Assembly (NCBI GenBank): GCA_037042185.1
Contig: JAXQJY010000033.1
Span: 2,728,001-2,792,000 of the forward strand
Length of the DNA: 64,000 nt
Origin: Sordariomycetes sp. S80-01Y
Taxonomy: Eukaryota; Ascomycota; Sordariomycetes
Direction: 5' to 3'
Numbering within the stretch: position 1 is the stretch's first letter; each line of letters opens with the position of its first letter. Of the stretch, positions 48,946 through 57,756 are shown in pieces. The notes under the pieces were generated by a model. It was not told the DNA's origin. It worked only from the letters and a program-made list of their open reading frames with translations, and ran no database searches. The translations under genes and the position numbers were made by a program.

Positions 48946-49585
48946 TTAGACACGCTTCTTTGAGGCTAGGGCTAGCTGTCGATCAGCACCAAAAAGCCCG
49001 AGAAAATAGGCCGATCGAGTCAAGAACAGGAAGATCTAGGGAGATTTAGCACATCGTCCGCGTTGGTCGCATCGATCACGAGAATGCAAATCTCACAGTG
49101 AAAGCAACGTTGCCCTGGGTCATAGCGTTCCAATCCTGTGGCTTCAGAAGCCTGTCCACCCCTAGAGCATAGGCGCTGATGCCAACGTGGCCAATGTCTC
49201 CAAGCCAAAGCGCGAAGAGATACGCCTTGACGACCTTGACTTCGCTCGTCGTATTCAAGATACCAAGGCCAATGAAGGCCATTAGCAAGTAAAGATTGCC
49301 CAACTGCAACGCCACGACAACATTGTTCTCGTTAACGGGGACTGTCACGGTGGCAGGCTGGGGGATCTGCTCGGTAATGAACCATGCTGGATCGACTACC
49401 GTCCCCCAGAAACCAACGACCCTAGCCTTGTGTCAGAGACTGTCACCGACAATGCGCCAGCGATCAGGTCGGACCCGACCACAGGGGTAAGGGAACTTAT
49501 GGCGCGGGCACGGGGTAACCTACAGCGAAATCGGTTCAATGACCGAAAACACTAGCCGAGGAATCGTCGGGAGCAAAGAGGCCAT
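48946..49585 (-). CDS. DUF7704-type integral membrane protein
   Basis: Three exons, 49585-49524, 49421-49097 and 49035-48946, encode 158 residues. The first intron (102 bp) has GTAGGT and TAG. The second (61 bp) has GTGAGA and TAG. After splicing the protein reads through family-typical landmarks: RLVFSVIEPISL at the N-terminus, DPAWFITEQIP, LQLGNLYLLMAFIGLGIL, ALWLGDIGHVGISAYALG, DWNAMTQGNVAFT, then IFLFLTRSAYFLGLFG. Four hydrophobic segments are seen. The family is a small fungal membrane-protein group of unknown function. The middle exon alone would appear as an 90-residue frame ending early in the second intron. Confidence 0.82.
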
Positions 49586-50193
49586 AGCGGGCAACGGTCG
49601 GACTTGTTCGAGGCAGGTGAAAATGCAAGTCGGCCCGTCGATCAATGCCTTCACCTCTGGGTAGCTTCGTCGAACCCTGACTTGAAACGGCCGCTAGGCG
49701 AGATGGAGGAATATGGGCCTTATAAGGAACGCCACAATGTTATGTCAGGGGTTGAGGATATTCAGAAGCTCAAAAGTGCGAATGGCGATGGCAGGTTGGA
49801 CGAAGGAATAGGCGGGCGTAAATGCGGCCTTCAGGCGGATCGACGCGCGCTGGGATTAACCTGCTTCAGGTACGCTTAGCGGCGGGGTGTTAGTGCCGTC
49901 CGCGCAGGAAGGCACAGCGCATTAACATCATCACATGCGCCGCCTTCACGTGCAAAACAGCGGCCGCCACTGGCAGCTTCAGGTCGTAAGGTGAGACCCT
50001 CCTCAAGTCGGATCTCGACCCTCCAACGTCAACTTTATGCCACTGATCCATGCCAGAGCGTATCATCACAAGCTTTTCTGCATCATGTCTTGACTTCCAT
50101 TTAGGGTCTTCACATCCGACCTGCACCACTTCGTTTCTCCCCATGTCTTCTTGCCCCATACTTTGTTGCTTAATGTGATGGTCGTCGCCCAGG
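49586..50193. other. divergent intergenic region, DUF7704/Teb1-like
   Basis: About 600 bp with no supported gene. A single TTAGGG occurs at 50101-50106, 88 bp before the Teb1-like start codon. Confidence 0.5.
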
Positions 50194-51732
50194 ATGGCCA
50201 CCATCGAACCCCGATTAATACACCTTCTCAACGACTCCACGCCGGAGCTTGCCAACATTGATCTCCCTCCCTTCCACACCTTGCCTTTCCGCGAGGCTGG
50301 CGATGGACCTCTGCCACCTCTCGAGCGTGACGGCACACGGCGCATCGAGCGTCCCGGTGCGGAAACACAAGTCCGTCTAGGTGCCACCCACCTGACGGGC
50401 GATGACGATAGCTTTGTCGACGGAACCTACGCGGGAAACTCAGAAGTCTTGCCTATGCGGATGCTTCTACGGGACGCTGAAAACAACGACCACTTTCATC
50501 CGCTGGCACCGATCATCGACGATCTTCCAGAGCTGACATCGGACGACGCGAGCAAGAAGCGCAACCGGACTCTGGTGACCAGAGATGACTATCTTCAGCT
50601 TCCCAACCCGGTCAAGAAACAGAAGCCGGCAGCCCACGTCGTCCCGCCCATCATTAACGGCCTGCACGAGCCCCCACCTCATGCTGCCCTCTTCCCACCG
50701 ATTGAGTCCAACTCATTCAGCGATGGCGAAGCCAATCACCTCCCATCGATACAGGAGCCCAGCTCTGCTCCAGGACAAGGCCAGGGCTCGGGGCTGAGGT
50801 CAAAGGATGCTACGCCGCCTCGTGAGAAACCTGCCAAGGGCAGGAAGAAGGCTTCTAAGCCGAGGCGGAAGTGGACCGAGGAAGAGACGAACCATCTGCT
50901 GCTCGGGGTCAATAAGCATGGGGTGGGGCAGTGGACTTTCATCTTGGAGGACCAGGAATTCAAATTCAACGCCCGGTCCGCTGGGGATCTGAAAGACAGA
51001 TTCCGAACCTGCTGTCCGGCTGAACTGCGTGGCGCGAAGGGAAGTCATGGAACAACAACCTCATCGAAGACGACGCCCAAACCCAAAAAAGGTCTACATT
51101 CGGAGAACATTCTCCTTGACGACGAGGACTCGTCGGCTACGGGAGGCATGGTCACACCGCCAGACTCAGATGCTCCGTCCAAATTCAGGAAGCCACGCGC
51201 GCACCGGAAGAGGATGGAGGACTTGGAGAGCCTCGGTATCAGTAGCCCGTTCAAGAAGTCTTCTCGAAGGGCCAGAACCCCGTTTACGGACCAAGATGAC
51301 CGCGAAATCTTGGAGGGGCTGGAGAAGTACGGCCCAGCTTGGACTAAAATCCAGCGGGACCCTGCCTTTCATCTACAGAGCCGGCAGCCGACAGATTTGA
51401 GGGACCGTGTTCGCAACAAACACCCCGAGGTCTACAAGCGCATCGATGCTAGCAAGGGAAGCCAAGCGAAGAATCTGGCGCGCGGCAACGACACGATGGA
51501 ACCGTCGGTGAACATGTCCATTGACAATTCTTTCAAGCCCTCGAGTATCAACCGTACGAACTCCAAGGAGGAGCTGCATCGAGCACCCTTCCAACTTGGG
51601 GAGCCCATAGACCCCAACACGTCCCTACAAGGCTTGGAAAATGGTGATGGTGCGGCTTCGCAGTGGCTCGGCGGTGAGATGGGCATCTCCCGACTTTTAC
51701 TACATGACACTAAGCCAGCACTGTCCATGTAA
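50194..51732 (+). CDS. double-telobox Myb DNA-binding protein (Teb1-like)
   Basis: A single exon of 512 residues. Two Myb/SANT domains are present. The first (about residues 225-280) is RRKWTEEETNHLLLGVNKHG with the telobox-like end GDLKDRFRTCCP. The second (about residues 360-415) is RTPFTDQDDREILEGLEKYG with TDLRDRVRNKHPE. Basic linkers (KPAKGRKKASKPRRK, RKPRAHRKRMEDL) suggest nuclear import. Fission yeast Teb1 has the same two-Myb layout, binds TTAGGG-like repeats and acts as a promoter regulator, for instance of histone genes. This gene is likely a functional relative. The N-terminal 200 residues lack known domains. Confidence 0.85.
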   Translation: MATIEPRLIHLLNDSTPELANIDLPPFHTLPFREAGDGPLPPLERDGTRRIERPGAETQVRLGATHLTGDDDSFVDGTYAGNSEVLPMRMLLRDAENNDHFHPLAPIIDDLPELTSDDASKKRNRTLVTRDDYLQLPNPVKKQKPAAHVVPPIINGLHEPPPHAALFPPIESNSFSDGEANHLPSIQEPSSAPGQGQGSGLRSKDATPPREKPAKGRKKASKPRRKWTEEETNHLLLGVNKHGVGQWTFILEDQEFKFNARSAGDLKDRFRTCCPAELRGAKGSHGTTTSSKTTPKPKKGLHSENILLDDEDSSATGGMVTPPDSDAPSKFRKPRAHRKRMEDLESLGISSPFKKSSRRARTPFTDQDDREILEGLEKYGPAWTKIQRDPAFHLQSRQPTDLRDRVRNKHPEVYKRIDASKGSQAKNLARGNDTMEPSVNMSIDNSFKPSSINRTNSKEELHRAPFQLGEPIDPNTSLQGLENGDGAASQWLGGEMGISRLLLHDTKPALSM

Positions 51733-52270
51733 AGGACCAAGACCGGTGCACGAGGCCTGTCAGAAACTTGGCGTTTAGGAGACGGGCCCGAGGATAGGGT
51801 GCCTTGGTTATGGCTGATCTACATAGCAGCGTTCAAACGGGGCGTTGTACGGACACAACATGGAGGATTGGGAAAAGAGTCCTGTACGGCAAGGCGCATT
51901 ACGGTAGATTTTTAGGGAAGCAGCACGCGCTGCCGGCGGGTGTGATCTGCCCCAAATAACAATGAACTTATGATGGATGAGCTATTGCCAAATGCATCAG
52001 GTCGAAAGACCTCCGCAAGGAGAATGACATTGGGCGTGAGAGCGACTAACGCTAACGTGGCTGGAGACCGGGGGGTGTTGGAAGCGCCGGCGGAGGGGCC
52101 GACACGATGGACCCACCATCCGTCAAGAGTCACGTGCTCCACATCAATTTTGTGCCCTACCCCCACTGCTCAACCGAAAAAGTTGGTTTGCATTTCCATT
52201 TTGCCCGCGATAGCACCAGGTTCACGTCTACTAACCCTCATCGCCGCCAACACACCAGCCATTCGTCACC
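51733..52270. other. rps4 promoter region
   Basis: About 540 bp, no gene seen. It carries CTAACCCT at 52231-52238 and one TTAGGG near 51911-51916. Confidence 0.5.
52231..52238 (-). promoter_or_regulatory. AGGGTTAG telomere-like box before rps4
   Basis: CTAACCCT (AGGGTTAG on the other strand) lies 33 bp upstream of the rps4 ATG. Tbf1-type factors drive ribosomal protein genes through such boxes in several fungi. A single 8-mer is weak evidence on its own. Confidence 0.3.
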
Positions 52271-53318
52271 ATGGCCCGCGGAATGTGAGTAACAACCACT
52301 TGAGAAGCCATTGCGGCTGCGATAATGCAGTCCTCGATTTCCCCGACGCCGCAATGGCCCTCGAGCAGCCCCCGAGAAGTATCACGACGCTGACCTACTC
52401 TCCAGCAAGAAGCACCAGAAGCGCCTTAGTGCCCCCTCGCACTGGCTGCTCGACAAGCTCTCCGGCACCTACGCCCCCAAGCCCTCTGCCGGTCCTCACA
52501 AGCTGCGCGACTGCATGCCCCTCATCATCTTCATCCGCAACCGCCTCAAGTATGCCTTGAACTACCGCGAGACCAAGGCCATCCTGAAGCAGCGCCTGAT
52601 CAAGGTCGACGGCAAGGTCCGCACCGACCAGACCTACCCCGCTGGCTTCATGGACGTCATCACCATCGACAAGACCGGCGAGAACTTCCGCCTCGTCTAC
52701 GACACCAAGGGCCGCTTCACCGTCCACCGCATCCAGGCCGAAGAGGCCGAGTACAAGCTCGGCAAGGTCAAGCGCGTGCAGCTTGGCAAGGGCGGAATCC
52801 CATTCTTGGTTACGCACGATGCGAGAACGTGAGTTCTGTCAGACATCATTCAGTCGTTGGATCAAGCTTTGGTCGATTCGAGTCTATATTCGGGACGATG
52901 GGAGCTGGATCACGCGGCTGTATGTTCCCCTTATACGCACCCCCATACTGACCTGTGTTTTTTTTATAGCATCCGCTACCCTGACCCTCTGATCAAGGTC
53001 AACGACACCGTCAAGATCGACCTCGCCACTGGCAAGGTCTCTGACTTCATCAAGTTCGACACCGGCGCCATTGCCATGGCCACCGGTGGACGTAACATGG
53101 GTCGTGTCGGTGTCATCACCCACCGTGAGCGTCACGATGGAGGTTTCAACATCGTCCACATCAAGGACGCCATTGACAACTCCTTCGCTACCCGTGAGGC
53201 CAACGTCTTCGTCATTGGCCAGGAGAAGCCCTGGATCTCCCTGCCCAAGGGCAAGGGTGTCAAGCTCTCCATTGCTGAGGAGCGTGACCGCCGCCGCGCC
53301 TACGCTATCTCGCAGTAA
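52271..53318 (+). CDS. rps4: 40S ribosomal protein S4 (eS4)
   Basis: Three exons, 52271-52284, 52406-52828 and 52970-53318, encode 261 residues, the same length as yeast Rps4. The first exon is only 14 bases (MARG plus two bases), the classic layout of ribosomal protein genes with an intron just after the start. The sequence is nearly diagnostic: [20 protein letters not shown], then [20 protein letters not shown] (S4-like RNA-binding part), [14 protein letters not shown], and the KOW-type end [20 protein letters not shown]. The introns are 121 and 141 bp. The protein sits in the body of the small ribosomal subunit in the cytosol. Confidence 0.97.
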
Positions 53319-53812
53319 ATGTGCAATGCGGCAGGTTAGGAAAAGGGCATTAGGACTGGAGTCTCGGAATTTGATGTTTGCTTTACAGCTTTGACTACCC
53401 CGGAGATAGCCAGCCCATGAGGCGAATGAGAAAAAGACACCATGAACCAATTTACCCTTTCCGCTCCGCTACATCATCTTCCATTGTTCAATTGCTGTGT
53501 GATGGGGGCCCAGGTGACCAAGACTCGTGCAGCCTGTCCTATAGTGTGCGACTTGAAGAGACCATCAATCTCGACCGCATCTCCACTGTGCAATTGGGGT
53601 TTACCGAGTATCGGTCAACGTGTTCATCTGTAATTGCTCTCGCTACATGAACTCCAGTCAAAGCCTTGCTTGACTTTGCGGCGACGCATCAAGCCCCTGC
53701 CTCATGACCAGAGCACATCGCTGCGCGAGGACTACATAGCACCAATCTAAGGCCTTTATCCCGATCATGATTTGGACATAGACTGGTTGTTATTCTCGTA
53801 TCCTCGGGTTCA
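53319..53812. other. intergenic region between convergent genes
   Basis: The 3' flanks of rps4 and the double-zinc-cluster gene. No gene seen. Confidence 0.55.
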
Positions 53813-55860
53813 TCAGTATTGGAACTCCAACGCCCCCAACTCTGGGTCGTAGTAATCATTGACTTGCATGTCAAACGGGTCCCACGGCATAAAGCCATCC
53901 CTCATCCCATCGAAGGTCAAAGTCGAGCTGTCAAACACGGGTGGCACGAAAACCTGATAACCACCGCGGCCTTCTCCGGGTATTTCCTCCACCAGATCGT
54001 TTGACGCGCCCCCATCTTCCTTTGCTGTCACCGCCTCGTCGCTCTCATCAGAATCAGATGTCTTCTTGGGATGAATGACCCGCGGGATGGCATATGGTGA
54101 TGATTCCTTGAGCTGCTTCTCGCGGTGGGCTCAGGCGAGGAACTCTTTGCCTGACCGAGGCAATCCACAACTCGTTCTGCTTCGCGGAGACAATCGCCCA
54201 TCCGAGTGAAGCGCGTATAGAGACTCGAAGATCCTAGCTCCAGAGCCTTTCTGAGCTTGCTCTTGATACCTTCGATTCCCTCTTCCGTGTCTTTCAGGAG
54301 GCGCGGAAGGCAGTAAAGTATCTGCGAAGCTTGGTAGATGGCCACTCCGAAGAAGAGATTCTGAATAGAGCCTTTCCATCGGAGCTGGCTAATGCGATAC
54401 AATACGTCGATCATTTGAATCGCGCGCTGTAGACATCGTGCCTGGCAGTAGTTGATGTACTCCGCCGGGGTGGCATCGATAGCCTCTCTGCTCGCTGCTT
54501 CTCGTATCCCTGGGACTAGGAAGCGATATAAGTCGATGTATCCAAGAATCCAGAGGACGTGCAGCATAAAATAACCAGATGCATCTCTTGTATGTGCCAT
54601 TATCTCGAGCCGCTCGTCTGTCAGATGCAAGTCGGGGGACAGTGTGTCTTTGAAGGCCGCAAGCTCATCTTCCAGGCCATGAAGTCGATCCCGGCTCTCG
54701 GCTGGGCTGACGTTTTGCCTCCGCACCTCTTTTGTATATCCGAGTATTCGATCACGAATAGCGTACATTCGGAGGAGATATGCCGCGATATCCATCTCAT
54801 CGTGTGGGCCGTGCTCTGTGTCATTTCGATTGAGGTAGTGAGCACGGGATGGCATGCCCCGTTTGAAAGTTCGATCTTCACATGGCAGGCGAATGTCATA
54901 CATTCTGCTGATAGGACAAACCGTGAGATCCTCCAAGCCGCCGCACAGTCTTCGATCAAAGGTATATATCATCCACATTGTCCGCCGCCGAACCTCCTGC
55001 ATCACTGGTGGAAGCTCAGGCCGCTCATGATTGAGTCTCAGGGTAAAGGCCAGCCTTGCTGCCAAAGAAAGCAGATTCCACGCCTTGACGGTGTTACCCG
55101 CCTCAAGCTGGTATATGACAACAAGGACCAGTGCCTGTAGCCTAGGGAAGGACAGGCTGTCTAGGAGAGCGCAGACAGCTTCCTGAACCTGATTCATCCA
55201 TGTGGAGGCGAGCTGCTGTCCACTTTCAGAAGAGCCTTGCATATGTAACGCAGAGGCACATATGGCTTTCAGGAGCCAAGGATCAAGCTTTCCAGAACCC
55301 CAATCTCGCAGGGTCGTAGGCGCATGAAGGAAGATACATGTTGTCGGATCGATGTGGTCGAAGTACGCGTGGATCAACTGTCTCTCCGAATAATCAAGTG
55401 CAGGTGAAGTTGCTGTCCCAGCGACCGAGTCGCGGGCTGTGTTTGGGGTGGGCAGACTGGCTATGTGGTTCTCTGCCTGGTCCACGCGAGCTGGCTGTGA
55501 CCACGGTCGGTTGCTCGCCTCCGCACGCTGAACGCATTGAAGGCCACGAGCAGCGCAGCGTGCACAGGTGTTTCCACCGGAGCACTTTGCCTTGACGGCG
55601 CGGCAAGGTTCGCAGGCACTTCGAATTCGCCTTCTCTTGATTCCTGCCTGGGTGTACTCAGGGGACACAGAGGCGAGATCGCGGTCTAGGACTGCCGGGG
55701 CTCGGGCCAAAGCGTCTGGTCCGCCGGAAAAGGAGCAGTCAAGATCAAGTCGGGTGCAAGGGCCGCAGCAGATACTGGCACGATCACACTTTACTCTGCG
55801 CGCTCGGCATTGTCGACAGGCAGACCGTGAGGGCGTCTGCTTGTCCCTGCTTCGCTCCAT
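53813..55860 (-). CDS. regulator with two Zn2Cys6 clusters
   Basis: The proposed exons 55860-54169 and 54112-53813 encode 663 residues. Two complete zinc clusters lie in tandem: Cys15, 18, 25, 32, 35, 42 and Cys83, 86, 93, 99, 102, 109. The fungal-specific TF domain follows (ERQLIHAYFDHIDPTTCIF, then QALVLVVIYQLEAGNTVKAWNLLSLAARLAFTLRL, then RRRTMWMIYTFDRRLCGGL). The C-terminus is acidic (KKTSDSDESDEAV...), as in activation domains. The last intron (54168-54113, donor GTGGAT, CAG acceptor) is my best choice to join two frames, but its donor is weak, so a small indel is an alternative. An ATG at 55977 would add 39 residues. It is divergent from the sulfatase gene, and a role in controlling it is inferred. 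Confidence 0.8.
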
Positions 55861-55877
55861 GGTCGTGCTCGGGCACC

Positions 55878-56048
55878 AGAGATCCGAGGAAAGCAAAGAT
55901 GTACGAGATCCGGAAAGAGTCGACTGTTGAATCAAGAGCAGCGGGATAAACACGACATCCGAAGACTTGCTCGTCATGAACCGGATCTCGTGGGCAACCG
56001 AGTCATGGATCCGACCCGCTCCTCGCCCGGATGCGGGGCGAGATCCGG
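55878..56048. promoter_or_regulatory. cluster of repeated CGAGATCCGG boxes in divergent promoter
   Basis: The word CGAGATCCGG occurs at 55904-55913 and 56039-56048 on the plus strand and, inverted, at 55981-55990. A near copy, AGAGATCCGAGG, lies at 55878-55889. Each exact copy contains a CGG triplet, the half-site read by Zn2Cys6 proteins. The cluster sits between the start codons of the double-cluster regulator and the sulfatase, so it is a good candidate operator for the regulator. Confidence 0.6.
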
Positions 56049-56082
56049 TGTTGTTGAGGGCCAATGTGCACGGCGGTGTCTT

Positions 56083-56094
56083 GTCTTATAAGAC
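56083..56094. promoter_or_regulatory. 12-bp palindrome with TATA-like core
   Basis: GTCTTATAAGAC is a perfect palindrome 40-100 bp upstream of the two possible sulfatase starts. Its TTATAA core could act as a TATA element in either direction. Confidence 0.35.
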
Positions 56095-56181
56095 CGCTCC
56101 ATCACAACTTGAAGACGTCGGAATTTTGGACTGATGCATAATACTCTAAGCTCAAACCATCAGGTTGCCGTTATCGAGAAA

Positions 56182-57756
56182 ATGTCCGTAGCACCACCAA
56201 CCTACAAGCTCCCGCCAAAGCCCTTGCCCCTCAAGGTAGACTCAAAGAATGGAGGCAACCGACCGAACTATCTCATGTTCATGCCGGACCAGCTACGGTA
56301 TGACTCGCTTGGCTGCACAGTAGGAACCGGCCCGCGGACACCAAACATTGACGCTTTTCGTGAGCGAGGTACCCTCTTCACCAACTGCTTCACCCAGGCT
56401 TCAGTCTGCTCCCAGTCTCGATGTAGTATGTTCACCGGAACATACCCCCATGTAAGCGGACATCGGAGTCTTGATAATCTGATCAAGCCCTGGGAGCCCA
56501 ATGTATTTCGAAGCCTAAAGGAGAATGGCTACCATGTTGCGTGCCTCGCCCCTCGTGGCGACACTTTTGCACCCACGGTGACCGAGTTGAGTCTTAACGA
56601 GTACGGCTTCCTCGAAACTCCAGAGTTCGTGCCGAAATTTGGTGGGGGAGTCAGGCCAGAAAAAGGGGAAACCGTCTGGGACCGCTTGTTCTACAAAGGA
56701 CTGAGAGACGCAACTGAGGCCCTTGATTACGACGAGGCCGTTGTCCGGTCCGCCATCAAGTGGCTGGAATGCCCACCTGATGACAAGCCATGGGTGCTGT
56801 TCATGCCTCTGATATTTCCCCACTGCCCGTTCCAAGTCGAAGAGCCCTATTTCTCAATGTACGGGCGGAATGAGCCCTGCGTGACCAGGCCGTTCCCCCA
56901 GGCAGAGGACAAGACTGGTTACGAGCCGAGATATATGAAGGCCATCCGTGAGCAATATGGTACCGGGCGGGCTACGGAAAAGATGTGGCAAGAGATCAAG
57001 GCAACCTACTATGGAATGATCTCTCGGCTCGATGACCAGTTTGGCCGTGTGCTTGGCCGGGTGGAGGAGCTCGGACTATGGAAGGACACAGTCACTATGT
57101 TCTTCACTGATCATGGAGAGTACCTCGGTGACTATGGGTTGATCGAGAAGTGGCCATCGGGCTTGTCAGACAGCCTCACCCATGAGCCCTTGATCGTCGG
57201 CGGCGCTGGGCTGCCAGAAGGCAAGACAATTGACGCCATGACGGAGATGGTCGACCTGGTGCCCACAATGCTTGAGTGCTCGGGAATCGGAGAACACTTC
57301 CCTCACAACGGGAAGTCCTGGGTGCCCCTACTGTGCGGTAAGGCGAAGACGCACAAATCTCTCGCTTTCACCGAGGGCGGTTTCCTGAAGGACGAGGAAC
57401 CACTGCTCGAGCAAGCCCCTTACCCATACGACATAAAGGCCGGCCTTCAGCATGAAGACACGACTCTGGTGGGGAAGGCCATCTCCTGTCGTGATGAGGA
57501 CTGGACGTACATTTACCGCCTGTACGAGGCTGCCGAGCTGTACAATCGGAAGCGAGATCCCCACGAGATGCATAACCTTGCGGCAGATCCTGAGCACAAG
57601 GGTATTGCTGACCGCTTCGAAAGCGCCACATTGAGATGGCTCTGGGGCGGTTCGGACTTCTTGCCATGGGAGAGAGATCCTAGATTCCCCACAGTCGACC
57701 TAAAGAGCCCACAGGAACAGCTGGAGGAGAGGCTGAGGAAGGCTGGGCAAAGCTGA
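56182..57756 (+). CDS. sulfatase (arylsulfatase/choline-sulfatase superfamily)
   Basis: A single exon. The ATG at 56182 (AAAATGTCC context) gives 524 residues, and an upstream in-frame ATG at 56134 would add 16. The N-terminal metal-site motif is PNYLMFMPDQLRYDSLGC. The catalytic segment is VCSQSRCSMFTGTYPHVSGHR, with the formylglycine Cys at residue 76. The second metal/active-site block is FFTDHGEYLGDYGLIEKWPSG. The C-terminus (RDPHEMHNLAADPEHKGIAD) is typical of the superfamily. The motif is C-S-Q-S-R, not the usual C-x-P-S-R. There is no signal peptide, so a cytosolic enzyme releasing sulfate or a related ester is likely. Fungi generally lack the classic metazoan FGE, so how its Cys is matured is open. 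It shares its promoter with the double-zinc-cluster regulator. Confidence 0.9.
   Translation: MSVAPPTYKLPPKPLPLKVDSKNGGNRPNYLMFMPDQLRYDSLGCTVGTGPRTPNIDAFRERGTLFTNCFTQASVCSQSRCSMFTGTYPHVSGHRSLDNLIKPWEPNVFRSLKENGYHVACLAPRGDTFAPTVTELSLNEYGFLETPEFVPKFGGGVRPEKGETVWDRLFYKGLRDATEALDYDEAVVRSAIKWLECPPDDKPWVLFMPLIFPHCPFQVEEPYFSMYGRNEPCVTRPFPQAEDKTGYEPRYMKAIREQYGTGRATEKMWQEIKATYYGMISRLDDQFGRVLGRVEELGLWKDTVTMFFTDHGEYLGDYGLIEKWPSGLSDSLTHEPLIVGGAGLPEGKTIDAMTEMVDLVPTMLECSGIGEHFPHNGKSWVPLLCGKAKTHKSLAFTEGGFLKDEEPLLEQAPYPYDIKAGLQHEDTTLVGKAISCRDEDWTYIYRLYEAAELYNRKRDPHEMHNLAADPEHKGIADRFESATLRWLWGGSDFLPWERDPRFPTVDLKSPQEQLEERLRKAGQS

Noticed and set aside
54559-55140. 193-codon plus-strand frame
   Set aside because: Antisense shadow of the double-zinc-cluster regulator.
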